From an uncultured Christensenellaceae bacterium (GTDB lineage Bacteria; Bacillota; Clostridia; Christensenellales; Borkfalkiaceae), in contig CAJUOP010000012.1 of NCBI GenBank assembly GCA_910588465.1, positions 1-64,000 on the forward strand: 64,000 nucleotides of DNA, in the 5' to 3' direction. Made by a program: the position numbers and the translations under genes. Positions 54,106 through 61,772 of the stretch are shown piece after piece. The notes beneath the pieces were generated by a model. The model did not search any database and was not told the DNA's origin. It saw only the letters and a program-made list of their open reading frames with translations. Position 1 is the stretch's first letter, and the number at the start of each line of letters is the position of its first letter.

Positions 54106-55344
54106 ATGGTAGAGACAAGAACGCTTAAAAACGGCGTGCGCGTGATCGTAAAGCGCATGGAGGGATTGCTGTCGGTCACGATGGGCGTGCTGGTGGGCAC
54201 GGGTTCGGCATTCGAAACGGACGCGGAGGACGGCATTTCGCATTTTATCGAGCATATGCAGTTTAAGGGAACGCCCACGCGCACCGCTTTTGAGATTTCG
54301 GACGCATTCGACGCGCTCGGCGCGCAGGTAAACGCGTTTACGGGCAAGGATTTGACCTGCTATTACGCGAAATCCACGTCCGACCACGCGCGGGAAGCGT
54401 TTGCGTTGCTTGCCGATCTGTTTTTAAACAGCACCTTTCCCGAGGAGGAGCTCGCGCGGGAAAAGGGCGTCGTCGTCGAGGAGATCCACATGGACGAGGA
54501 TTCGCCCGAGGATCTGTGCCTCGACCTTTTGGCGCGCGCCTCGTTCGGCTCGGAAAACTACGGCAGAAATATACTCGGTCCCGAAGAGAACGTAAAAGGG
54601 TTTCGGCGGGAGGATCTGTTCCGCTATAAACAGGAGCGCTATTGCCCCGCGAATATCGTCGTTTCGTTTGCGGGAAATCTCTCGCTTGCCGAGGCTGCGG
54701 AGCTTGCCGAAGAGCATTTCGGCAGTATGCCTGCATCCGATTTTGTTCAGCGCAAAAAGCAAATCGCGCTGCGCGGAGGCAATCTGTTCAAGCAAAAGCC
54801 CATCGAGCAGGCGCACTTCGCGCTGTCCTTTCCCTCGGTGAAACGCGATCACCCCGATTATTCCGCCATGCTCGTGATGAACACGGTGTTGGGCGGCGGC
54901 ATGAGCTCGCGCCTGTTCAAGCGCGTGCGCGAGGAGCTGGGGCTCGCCTATTCGGTGTATTCCTTCGGTTCCTTTTACGAGGAGACGGGAATGTTCACCG
55001 TGTATGCGGGGGTCAATCCGCTAAAGGCGGTGCAGGCGGCGGAGGCGGTGAAAGGCGTCATCGAGGAATTTAAGGAAAAGGGGCTGTCCGAAGAGGAATT
55101 TTTGCGCGGCAGAGAGCAGTTGAAGTCGAGTACGATTTTTGCGCAGGAGAACACCTCTTCGCAGATGCTCTTATACGGCAAACAGCTGTTGTACACGGGC
55201 GAGGTGTACGACTTCGAAACCCGCATGAACGAGATTTCCGTGCTGACGCGGGAGGATATTCTGCGCTGCATCGAAAAGAGCTTCGATTTTTCGCGTGTTG
55301 CCGTCGCTTCCGTGGGGAATTTGAAGGAAGCGATAAAACTGTAA
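54106..55344 (+). CDS. mlpA: M16 family zinc peptidase (MlpA/YmxG-like)
   Basis: A 412-residue metalloprotease with the inverted zinc motif HFIEH (about residues 46-50), downstream Glu in EEIHMDEDSPEDL, and the second-domain RxxY stretch KRVREELGLAYSVYS. Cytosolic. Located directly behind ylxY as in Bacillus. RBS AAAGGAG. The stop shares its A with the next ATG. Confidence 0.9.
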   Translation: MVETRTLKNGVRVIVKRMEGLLSVTMGVLVGTGSAFETDAEDGISHFIEHMQFKGTPTRTAFEISDAFDALGAQVNAFTGKDLTCYYAKSTSDHAREAFALLADLFLNSTFPEEELAREKGVVVEEIHMDEDSPEDLCLDLLARASFGSENYGRNILGPEENVKGFRREDLFRYKQERYCPANIVVSFAGNLSLAEAAELAEEHFGSMPASDFVQRKKQIALRGGNLFKQKPIEQAHFALSFPSVKRDHPDYSAMLVMNTVLGGGMSSRLFKRVREELGLAYSVYSFGSFYEETGMFTVYAGVNPLKAVQAAEAVKGVIEEFKEKGLSEEEFLRGREQLKSSTIFAQENTSSQMLLYGKQLLYTGEVYDFETRMNEISVLTREDILRCIEKSFDFSRVAVASVGNLKEAIKL

Positions 55345-55832
55345 TGGAATTCGTAAACGCCGAGGGCTTTGCGCCCGTGTATAACGGGGAAAGCCGACTG
55401 ATTATTTTAGGCAGCTTTCCTTCGGTAAAGAGTCGTGCGATCGGGTTCTATTACGGACACCCGCAGAACAGATTCTGGAAAACGGTCTGCGCGTATTTCG
55501 GCGAGGAGGTCCCGCCCGACGTTGCGGGCAAGCGGGAATTTCTGCTGCGGAATCGCGTCGCGCTGTGGGACGTGATCCTCTCCTGCGAGATCGCGGGCTC
55601 CTCCGACGCGTCCATTCGAAAAGAAGTGGTCGCCGACGTTCCCGCCCTGGTAAGAGCGACGGGGGCGGAGCGCATTTTTTGCAACGGGAGCAAATCGTTC
55701 GAGCTGTTGTCCGAGCGGTTTCCCGAGTTGCTGCCCATGACGGAAAAGCTTCCTTCCACGTCGCCCGCGAATCCGCGCTTTACATACGCGGCGTGGAAGG
55801 ATGCACTGGATAAAATTTTTCACAGAGGATAA
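55344..55832 (+). CDS. DNA-deoxyinosine glycosylase (UDG superfamily)
   Basis: A 162-residue base-excision-repair enzyme: LGSFPSVKSRAIGFYYGHPQNRFW near the N-terminus and LPSTSPAN near the C-terminus are the conserved catalytic and DNA-intercalation segments of the HDG/deoxyinosine group. It overlaps the end of mlpA (TAATG). Confidence 0.85.
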   Translation: MEFVNAEGFAPVYNGESRLIILGSFPSVKSRAIGFYYGHPQNRFWKTVCAYFGEEVPPDVAGKREFLLRNRVALWDVILSCEIAGSSDASIRKEVVADVPALVRATGAERIFCNGSKSFELLSERFPELLPMTEKLPSTSPANPRFTYAAWKDALDKIFHRG

Positions 55833-55833
55833 T

Positions 55834-56499
55834 ATGATCACGTACGAAGAGCTGCTTGCCGAGCTGCGGGCAAACGCGGACGAGAAATACCGCGCGTTTC
55901 ACAAAAAGCTGTTAAAAAACGATAACGTAAATTTAATCGGCGTTCGCATACCCGTTCTCAGGTCTATCGCCAAACGCGAAAAGGGGAGCTTCGCTGCCGT
56001 GTCCGCCTTTCCCGACGAGTTTTACGAGGTAACGTTTATCAAGTGCTCGGTGGCGGCGCTCATGCCCTACGGGGATTTTGTCAAGGAAATCGACGGGCTG
56101 GTTTGTTTGTTGGACAACTGGGCGACCTGCGACTGCTTTCAGGCAAAATGCATTGCAAAGCATAAAGAGGAATTTTTGCCCTATATCGAAAAATACTTTG
56201 CGGACGGCAGGGAGTTTGTGCGACGGTTCGCGCTTGTCACGCTGCTGGAATTTTACGTGGAAGAGAAATATCTGCCCGTTATCTTCGACTATCTGCGCAG
56301 GTGCTCGAACGAGAAGTATTACGTAATGATGGCTGCGGCATGGCTGCTTGCGGAAGTGCTTGTAAAGCATTACGAGCGCGGCTGCGCGTTTTTGCGGGAA
56401 GGAAACTTGGACGGCGCGATAAAGCGGAAGGGGATTCAGAAGGCGCGCGAAAGCTTTCGGCTGACTTCGGAACAGAAAGAGAAGTTAAAAGGGATTTAA
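55834..56499 (+). CDS. AlkD-like DNA alkylation repair protein
   Basis: A 221-residue all-alpha HEAT-like repeat protein (GVRIPVLRSIAKRE, LLDNWATCDCFQAK, FVRRFALVTLLEFYVEEKYL). The Trp and Asp in LLDNWATCD match residues that contact the lesion in AlkD. The ATG at 55834 follows CAGAGGAT, two bases after the glycosylase stop. Both genes point to a small base-repair module. Confidence 0.85.
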   Translation: MITYEELLAELRANADEKYRAFHKKLLKNDNVNLIGVRIPVLRSIAKREKGSFAAVSAFPDEFYEVTFIKCSVAALMPYGDFVKEIDGLVCLLDNWATCDCFQAKCIAKHKEEFLPYIEKYFADGREFVRRFALVTLLEFYVEEKYLPVIFDYLRRCSNEKYYVMMAAAWLLAEVLVKHYERGCAFLREGNLDGAIKRKGIQKARESFRLTSEQKEKLKGI

Positions 56500-56517
56500 A
56501 GCGCCTGTATAAAAAGT

Positions 56518-56524
56518 TGTCGAA
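56518..56524. promoter_or_regulatory. Possible Spo0A box upstream of acpP
   Basis: Perfect TGTCGAA, 13 bp upstream of the acpP -35. It could be chance. Confidence 0.3.
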
Positions 56525-56537
56525 TTTTAGAAAATAC

Positions 56538-56566
56538 TTGACACAACATAAAAAATATAGTACAAT
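56538..56566 (+). promoter_or_regulatory. acpP promoter
   Basis: TTGACA (56538-56543), 17 bp, TACAAT (56561-56566). Confidence 0.8.
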
Positions 56567-56619
56567 AACAAAAACGCGTTCCGCGATACGATAAGGGAAC
56601 CGAATTCGGAGGTTACAAA

Positions 56620-56847
56620 ATGTACGAAAAAATAGTAAAAATGCTTGCTGAACAGCTCGGGATCGAGGCGAAAACCATTACGCCTCAGTCGGAAGTGGTT
56701 AAGGATTTGGGCGCAGACTCGCTGGACGTTGTCGAATTGATGATGGCTTTAGAGGACGAATACGGCGTTACGCTTCCCGAAGGCGAAGTGGAAAACGTGA
56801 AAACCGTGCAGGACATCGTCGACATGGTGAACAAGCTCGGTAAATAA
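56620..56847 (+). CDS. acpP: Acyl carrier protein
   Basis: A 75-residue acidic carrier for fatty acid synthesis. The phosphopantetheine Ser lies in GADSLDVVELMMALEDEYG. RBS CGGAGG. It is a single-gene unit with its own promoter and is not clustered with other fatty acid genes. Confidence 0.95.
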   Translation: MYEKIVKMLAEQLGIEAKTITPQSEVVKDLGADSLDVVELMMALEDEYGVTLPEGEVENVKTVQDIVDMVNKLGK

Positions 56848-56858
56848 AAGCAGCGTTT

Positions 56859-56891
56859 CAAGCCCTCCTCTGCCGTGCAGGGGAGGGCTTG
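56859..56891 (+). terminator. acpP hairpin terminator
   Basis: CAAGCCCTCC / GGAGGGCTTG with a 13-nt loop. The T-run is poor. Confidence 0.55.
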
Positions 56892-56934
56892 CATTGCGTT
56901 TGCGGATATTTACGGCGGGCTATCTACGGCTGCA

Positions 56935-57003
56935 TTTCAGAATGACAAGGAAGGGGTATCGATTGTCATTCCGAGGGAGTGGAACGACCGAAAAAATCCC
57001 ACG
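56935..57003. repeat. GTCATTC...GAATGACA intergenic repeat, cluster 4 (degraded)
   Basis: Contains TTTCAGAATGACA and, facing it, TTGTCATTCCGAGGGAGTGG...AAAATC: diverged single modules of the family found at 40926, 41383 and 44380. Confidence 0.6.
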
Positions 57004-57055
57004 GGAGAAAGGGCGGGCTTCCATAAATTTCTTTTGAAAAAGTTTTCCCGAAAGG

Positions 57056-57084
57056 TTGCTTTTTAAAGGAATGTTTGCTATAAT
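57056..57084 (+). promoter_or_regulatory. Promoter of the putative 6S RNA
   Basis: TTGCTT (57056-57061), 17 bp, TATAAT (57079-57084). The predicted start is near 57091. Confidence 0.7.
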
Positions 57085-57090
57085 ATAACC

Positions 57091-57280
57091 GACACCTGCG
57101 GTGTACGGAAGGCGGGAAAACGTAATCCACAAAGTGAATACGGGAGCGCTTGTCTGGCACGGATAGGCAAGGTCTGCTATGCGGAAAGTCCGATATCCTG
57201 CACGCGGCGCACCCACCTGCGAGATGCGGGTTAACACTTTTTCGTCTTGCGGCACAGGCGGATGTCTTTTATTTTTTTTG
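57091..57280 (+). ncRNA. ssrS: Probable 6S RNA
   Basis: A promoter-driven, non-coding transcript of about 180 nt ending in a T-run. Its ends (GACA...TGTC) can pair, and a long internal helix forms between GCACGGATA and TATCCTGC with flanking GCGC arms. Near the 3' side, ACCCACCT, a small CCTGC/GCGGG hairpin and GGGTTAACA resemble the 6S 3' strand. 6S binds RNA polymerase holoenzyme. The assignment rests on size, closing ends and this motif; a covariance search would settle it. Confidence 0.55.
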
Positions 57281-57314
57281 TTTTAATTATTTTTGAAATT
57301 CCCCGTAAAATCGG

Positions 57315-57343
57315 TTGCAAGAATATACTTTATATGGTATAAT
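57315..57343 (+). promoter_or_regulatory. tRNA-Glu promoter
   Basis: TTGCAA (57315-57320), 17 bp, TATAAT (57338-57343). Confidence 0.75.
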
Positions 57344-57345
57344 CC

Positions 57346-58983
57346 TTAAAGTAATCGCGGATAGCGGTTATAAAACGTAAATAACGGCCTTGTGGTCAAG
57401 AGGTTAAGACGGCGCCCTCTCACGGCGCAATCCCGGGTTCGATTCCCGGCAAGGTCACCATCTGCTAACAAATCCGAACAAGGGTGTTCGGATTTGTTTT
57501 TTATAAACTCTCCGAGTTCGGAATTCTCTATATCTTCAAACGTAATCTTTTCTTCGCCGTCCTTATAGTTGCAAGTGATAATCGCATAGTCGTCGAAAAG
57601 ATAAATTGAGTTTACGAAACCATCAATTAAAGTTTGTTTCCCTTTCTGCGTGGACAAATCTAACTTTCTGAATTTCGTCAAGCCGAAGTGTATCTGTTCT
57701 CTTGTAAGGATAGGTCTTTTTATTTGCTCTTGCGCTATTTCAATCTCTAATTCTTTCTTGCGGTTTTCCAAGTCGGAAAGCCGTTTTTTCGTACTGTCGA
57801 GAACAATACCTTGCTGTATTGCATTGAGCATATTTTCGATACCGCTTTCCACGTCGGCCAACTGCGTTTGCAATGCGGACAATAACGAACTCTCTTGCAT
57901 TTGCAAATCGTAGAGTTTATAAGACAACTGTTCCATTAGCTCGTCGTCCATAATCTTTTCCATTACTGCTTTAATCACGGCGTTTTCTATAAAGTCTTTG
58001 TTTACGGTTTTCTTGTCGCAAGTATGTGTTTTCTTTGCGTTGGCGCATTTGTAGTAATGATAGACCGTTCCTTTTTTGCCAGTGCCGCTGTCGCCAATCA
58101 TCATTGCCTTGCACTTGCCGCAAAATAAATGCGTAGTTAAAAGATACTCGTCCTCTGCTTTATGAATGGCGGGCGCACGAGTATTTACTTCGATTCGCTT
58201 TTGTACCTTCTCGAACAAGTCTTTATCTATGATTGCGGGAATAGCACCTTCAAGCACTATATCTTTGAAACGGTATTCGCCTATGTATTTACGATTGGAT
58301 AGCATACGGCGCACGTTGTTATAGCCGAGTGATTTAGTGTATGGCTTCTTGCCGGGCTTCTTTTTCATACGCACGGTCATACCCACGCCGCGAGCGTTCA
58401 TATCGGCTATGATTGTTTTAATCATTTCGCCGTCGGCAAATCTTTGGAATATTTCACGCACAAACGGGGCTTTGCCTTCGTCTATCTGCAAATGCTGTTC
58501 GTCATCAAGATAATAGCCGAGCGGAGTAATGCCGCCGTTCGACATAGCCTTTAACGCATTGTCCGTCATTCCGCGCGTTACCTTTTCGGCAAGCTCGACG
58601 GAATAGTACTCTGCATAGCCCTCCAAGACCGATTCCAAGATAATTCCTTCCGCACCTTCGGAAATACTTTCCTTTGCGGACACAACTCGAACGCCATTCT
58701 TTTTGAGTATATTTTTATAGTACGCACTATCGAAACGGTTACGGGCGAAACGGTCTAACTTCCATACGATAATCACGTCGAACAGCCGCTTTGCGCTATC
58801 TTTTATCATCTTTTGAAAGTTCGGGCGATTATCCGTCTTTGCCGATAAAGCCCTATCTATGTAACTGCCGACAACCTGAATATCGTTATACTCGGCGTAC
58901 TGCATACAGTCGCGCATTTGCCCTTCGATACTTTCTTCTCTTTGGTTATCGCTTGAATATCTTGCATAAATAACAGCTTTCAT
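57346..58983 (-). CDS. Large serine recombinase (integrase of the mobile element)
   Basis: A site-specific recombinase of about 545 residues as read. N-terminal resolvase domain with catalytic Ser in YARYSSDNQREESIEGQ and WKLDRFARN, then a recombinase domain, a Cys4 zinc-ribbon (CGKCKAMM...CANAKKTHTC) and a coiled-coil. ATG 58983 follows AAGGAGG; the frame continues upstream without support. The C-terminal ~45 residues (from about SEHPCSD onward) are encoded by the tRNA terminator and the antisense of tRNA-Glu (AGNRTRDCAVRGRRLN), and the stop lies beyond the tRNA. Confidence 0.92.
   Translation of the reverse strand: MKAVIYARYSSDNQREESIEGQMRDCMQYAEYNDIQVVGSYIDRALSAKTDNRPNFQKMIKDSAKRLFDVIIVWKLDRFARNRFDSAYYKNILKKNGVRVVSAKESISEGAEGIILESVLEGYAEYYSVELAEKVTRGMTDNALKAMSNGGITPLGYYLDDEQHLQIDEGKAPFVREIFQRFADGEMIKTIIADMNARGVGMTVRMKKKPGKKPYTKSLGYNNVRRMLSNRKYIGEYRFKDIVLEGAIPAIIDKDLFEKVQKRIEVNTRAPAIHKAEDEYLLTTHLFCGKCKAMMIGDSGTGKKGTVYHYYKCANAKKTHTCDKKTVNKDFIENAVIKAVMEKIMDDELMEQLSYKLYDLQMQESSLLSALQTQLADVESGIENMLNAIQQGIVLDSTKKRLSDLENRKKELEIEIAQEQIKRPILTREQIHFGLTKFRKLDLSTQKGKQTLIDGFVNSIYLFDDYAIITCNYKDGEEKITFEDIENSELGEFIKNKSEHPCSDLLADGDLAGNRTRDCAVRGRRLNLLTTRPLFTFYNRYPRLL
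57386..57460 (+). tRNA. tRNA-Glu (anticodon CTC)
   Basis: 75 nt with encoded CCA. The acceptor stem GGCCTTG pairs with CAAGGTC (one G-U), the anticodon loop is CTCTCAC, and the T-loop GTTCGATTC is standard. Its 3' end is the boundary of the mobile element. Confidence 0.95.
57430..57460. other. Probable attachment site (tRNA 3' half)
   Basis: The 3' T-arm and acceptor of tRNA-Glu abut the recombinase gene of an A+T-rich element, so the element probably integrated here and restored the tRNA end. The second att copy would lie beyond the window. Confidence 0.5.
57468..57504 (+). terminator. Terminator after tRNA-Glu
   Basis: ACAAATCCGAACA, loop AGGG, TGTTCGGATTTGT, then Ts. Confidence 0.85.
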
Positions 58984-59046
58984 AATGCGGGCCTCCTTTT
59001 CGACACCATTATACAATAAAAGCTACATTGAAGTCAAAGAAAATGC

Positions 59047-59076
59047 TTGACTTTTCTTTACTGAAAGTATTATAAT
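59047..59076 (+). promoter_or_regulatory. TetR gene promoter
   Basis: TTGACT (59047-59052), 18 bp, TATAAT (59071-59076). Confidence 0.65.
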
Positions 59077-59091
59077 TTTACTAATAGTAAA
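59077..59091. promoter_or_regulatory. Palindromic TetR-type operator
   Basis: TTTACTA-A-TAGTAAA, a perfect 15-bp palindrome directly after the -10. A related TTTACTGAAAGTA lies in the spacer. Suits autorepression by the downstream gene. Confidence 0.6.
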
Positions 59092-59106
59092 GTTTAGGAG
59101 CGTACT

Positions 59107-59730
59107 ATGAACACAAGAACTCAAAGAACGATAGCATTTAACCGTCGGAATATATTAGATGCCGCCGACAAACTATTTTGCAAAAACGGCGTTGAAAAGA
59201 CGACAATGGAACAACTTGCAACAGAGGCGGGTTATAGCAAGCCCACCCTATACGGCTATTTCAAAGATAAAGACGAAGTTTATTTCGCGCTCGTTTTGGA
59301 GTTTATGGAAAAGATAGCCGTTAAAGTCGATAAAGCAATCGACGATAAAGCCGCTTTTACCGATACGTTCACAAAAATTTGTCAAGACGTTTTTCGGCTT
59401 GCAACCCGTTACCCGCTCTATTTCGAGGGGCTTATCGGAACAATAAACGTAAAAATAAAAGCCGACGATACGCCGCAAATTTACAAAGATATTTACCGCT
59501 TGGGCGAGGTATTAAACGAAAAACTAATTGCGATTTTACAGCAAGGAAAAGACGAAGGAATAATCAACGCCGCGCTTGATAATTCGGCAATGTTATTATA
59601 TGTTTGGAGTTCGGTTGCGGGTATTATCAGAATGATAAATCACAAAAAAGACTATCTTAAAATTCTGCAACTGAACGAAAAAGACTTTTCGGCGTTTTGT
59701 TTTGAAAGGCTGCTATGCGCTTGTAAATAA
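59107..59730 (+). CDS. TetR-family transcriptional regulator
   Basis: A 207-residue repressor-type protein with a classic N-terminal TetR helix-turn-helix (NILDAADKLFCKNGVEKTTMEQLATEAGYSKPTLYGYFKDKDEV; parts KTTMEQLATEAGYS, TLYGYFKDKDEV) and an alpha-helical ligand domain. RBS TAGGAG. Followed at 12 bp by the nitroreductase-like gene, which it probably controls. Base composition is A+T-rich like the rest of the element. Confidence 0.9.
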   Translation: MNTRTQRTIAFNRRNILDAADKLFCKNGVEKTTMEQLATEAGYSKPTLYGYFKDKDEVYFALVLEFMEKIAVKVDKAIDDKAAFTDTFTKICQDVFRLATRYPLYFEGLIGTINVKIKADDTPQIYKDIYRLGEVLNEKLIAILQQGKDEGIINAALDNSAMLLYVWSSVAGIIRMINHKKDYLKILQLNEKDFSAFCFERLLCACK

Positions 59731-59742
59731 GGGGCAAATATT

Positions 59743-60855
59743 ATGACAAGGAAAAAGAAAGTAATGATTATTGTATTTTCAATTTTGGGCGCGATTATTA
59801 TCGCGCTATCCGCTGTTTTGACTGCGGCGGCGGTTATGGGCAGACCGTTAAAAGTCAATCCGTCGCGCAAATTAGACGGCGTTGAGGGCGATATACAAAA
59901 TGCGTTGTGGTATTCTTCTATCGCGGCTAATTCTCACAATACGCAAATGTGGAGCGTTAAACTTTACCCCAACGAAAACCGCTTGCAAATTTCAATAGAC
60001 GAAAGTCGCGTATTGAGTATAGTAGATAGCGAAAAACGCGAGGCGTATATTTCGCTTGGTTGCTATATCGAAACAATGAGCGTTGCGTTCGGCGCATACG
60101 GCTATGACACGCAAGTAAATTACACCGATTTGATTGTAAATGTTACATATCAAAAACGCGATAATGCAACTGTCGATACCGCCAAACTTTCATTGATTGA
60201 TAAACGACATACCGATAAATCGGCGTTTTCAAACAGTAAAATAAAGCAAGAAACGGCAAGCGCATTACTCAATAAATATTCCGATATATCGGTGTATCAA
60301 AACGGCGACGAAAACTTTGCTTATATTAAACGCATTTCAATGGACGCGGTTACGGTGCAATCGGCTAATCAAGCATACCGCGACGAATTAGCGGAATGGA
60401 TGCGCTTTTCAGATAAAGAAGCCGAAAACAAATTAGACGGCATAACCGCCGATATGATAGGCTTAAAAGGTATAGTCAAAACTTTCTATTATTGGACGAC
60501 GACAAGAGAAAGCGCAAAAGGCGATAAATTCGCACAACAAGGAATTGACACAGCAAAAAAGCAACTGAATAATTGCGGCGCATTCGCCATTATTACGGGT
60601 GGCAATACGTTTGAAGAATTGATAAATACAGGTCGAAAAACGCAAGCATTTTGGTTTGACTGTGCCGCAAACAACGTTGCCGTCCAACCGTTTTCCGCCG
60701 CATTAGAAACACAACCGTTTTGCTCGTCCATACAAACCGATTTAGGCGTTATCGCTCCCGTGCAAATGATTTTACGACTGGGTTATGTGGATGAATACGG
60801 CGTGAATTGCGGGTTGCGGCGTAATCTTTCCGACTATATCGAGGTAGTAAACTAA
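59743..60855 (+). CDS. Membrane-anchored Acg/nitroreductase-like flavoprotein
   Basis: A 370-residue protein with an N-terminal membrane or signal segment (about 7-30, VMIIVFSILGAIIIALSAVL) and a domain resembling the Acg family of FMN-binding nitroreductase-like proteins: WYSSIAANSHNTQMW, YISLGCYIETMSVAFGAYGYD and the second half with a YRDELAEWMRFS stretch. Acg proteins may sequester flavin; whether this one is an enzyme is unknown. Co-transcribed with the TetR regulator; likely a detoxification or stress cargo of the element. Confidence 0.75.
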   Translation: MTRKKKVMIIVFSILGAIIIALSAVLTAAAVMGRPLKVNPSRKLDGVEGDIQNALWYSSIAANSHNTQMWSVKLYPNENRLQISIDESRVLSIVDSEKREAYISLGCYIETMSVAFGAYGYDTQVNYTDLIVNVTYQKRDNATVDTAKLSLIDKRHTDKSAFSNSKIKQETASALLNKYSDISVYQNGDENFAYIKRISMDAVTVQSANQAYRDELAEWMRFSDKEAENKLDGITADMIGLKGIVKTFYYWTTTRESAKGDKFAQQGIDTAKKQLNNCGAFAIITGGNTFEELINTGRKTQAFWFDCAANNVAVQPFSAALETQPFCSSIQTDLGVIAPVQMILRLGYVDEYGVNCGLRRNLSDYIEVVN

Positions 60856-60856
60856 A

Positions 60857-61099
60857 ATGGAAGAAACGAAAATCAAAAGCCCTATCTCTTATTTTGTAAG
60901 CTGTCCGCGATGCGGTCATAAACTATGCAAGGGCGAAGAAGGTTCGCATGTTATTATCAAATGCCCGAATTGTAGCGTTCACGTAAGAATTAAAATTAAC
61001 GAAAACACTTACGCACATATTATGACGTTGGACGAAATTGAAGCCGAGCGCAACAAACCCCGCATTTGTTATATTAATCCGGACTTTCAAAATAAATAA
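60857..61099 (+). CDS. Small zinc-ribbon protein
   Basis: An 80-residue protein with two CxxC knuckles (CPRCGHKLC and CPNC) about 20 residues apart, as in Com-like or rubredoxin-type zinc fingers. It starts one base after the nitroreductase-like gene stop, in an operon. Such small proteins are frequent on Clostridial mobile elements; function unknown. Confidence 0.75.
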   Translation: MEETKIKSPISYFVSCPRCGHKLCKGEEGSHVIIKCPNCSVHVRIKINENTYAHIMTLDEIEAERNKPRICYINPDFQNK

Positions 61100-61595
61100 T
61101 CCTATACCACAAAGTTCGTTTTGTATCCTTTCAAGGGTAGAAGTTCTGTGGTGGATGAAGTTCGTCCACAGGTTGCAGAAGGTTTTGGGCTGTATAATCG
61201 CCCGTGCCTTAGCTTGCGAATAGAGTGTAAGATATTTAGTTTTATGCAAAATTCGTGAGCCGTGATAGGCTTTTATTGTCATACAGTTATGCGACAATAA
61301 AATGAGCAGCCGGAGTTATTCGAGATTCCTTTGAGGATGCGAAAGTCGGATAGCGTTGATGGTCTATTTTGTGTTACAAATTTTTATATAAGCAAGGTAT
61401 CTTTTGAGCTAAAAATAATCTTACAATCTCATAGAATGGCTAACCACCATAGAGCATTAATGTTGCTAAATACGGTTGAAGTCGGTGATTACGTAGAAAG
61501 TATCAGCGGCTTTTTTGTGTCCTTTTTACGGTATCTATTCCACTATTTCTTGCGTGGACGAAGATATAAATAATCATCAATCGGAGGTAAAAACA
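61100..61595. other. Long intergenic region of the mobile element
   Basis: About 500 bp with no convincing gene. An 80-codon frame at 61331 lacks a ribosome binding site and any family resemblance. Two short inverted repeats are seen near 61110-61165 (CCACAAAG, GTGGTGGATGAAGTTCGTCCAC). It may be leader or replication/transfer DNA. Confidence 0.4.
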
Positions 61596-61670
61596 ATGAC
61601 AATCAGACCGCCTTAATCGGTAAATAAACGGAAAGCAACGACGGAGAAAAATACTTATCGGCGAGCATAA
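61596..61670 (+). pseudogene. Short leader ORF interrupted by TAA
   Basis: An ATG behind CGGAGG opens MTIRPP then TAA (61614-61616). The same frame continues as SVNKRKATTEKNTYRRA to a second TAA at the edge of the oriT-like hairpin. The basic downstream part looks like a once-translated small protein. A single base change would account for the stop. Confidence 0.35.
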
Positions 61671-61690
61671 GTGTAGCTCACTACACTTAT
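61667..61690. other. oriT-like inverted repeat
   Basis: ATAAGTGTAG, loop CTCA, CTACACTTAT: a perfect 10-bp stem about 85 bp upstream of the MobV relaxase, where transfer origins of this relaxase class lie. Nick site not determined. Confidence 0.5.
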
Positions 61691-61772
61691 TCCGCTTCGC
61701 TATATAAGTTTCGTTCGCCCTGCGGGGCTTTCGACCACACGACAAAACAAAGATTTTAAGGAGGATTTAAGT

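Noticed and set aside
57091..57280. RNase P RNA, because of GGAAAGTCC
   Set aside because: The transcript is far too short and lacks the other conserved regions of RNase P; 6S RNA fits size and ends better.
57386..57460. Antisense protein tail AGNRTRDCAVRGRRLN as a real domain
   Set aside because: It is simply the reverse translation of tRNA-Glu and appears in many annotations as an artefact; it is real only as a readthrough tail of the recombinase.
61331..61573. An 80-codon frame upstream of the relaxase
   Set aside because: No ribosome binding site, odd composition and no recognisable domain; probably non-coding.
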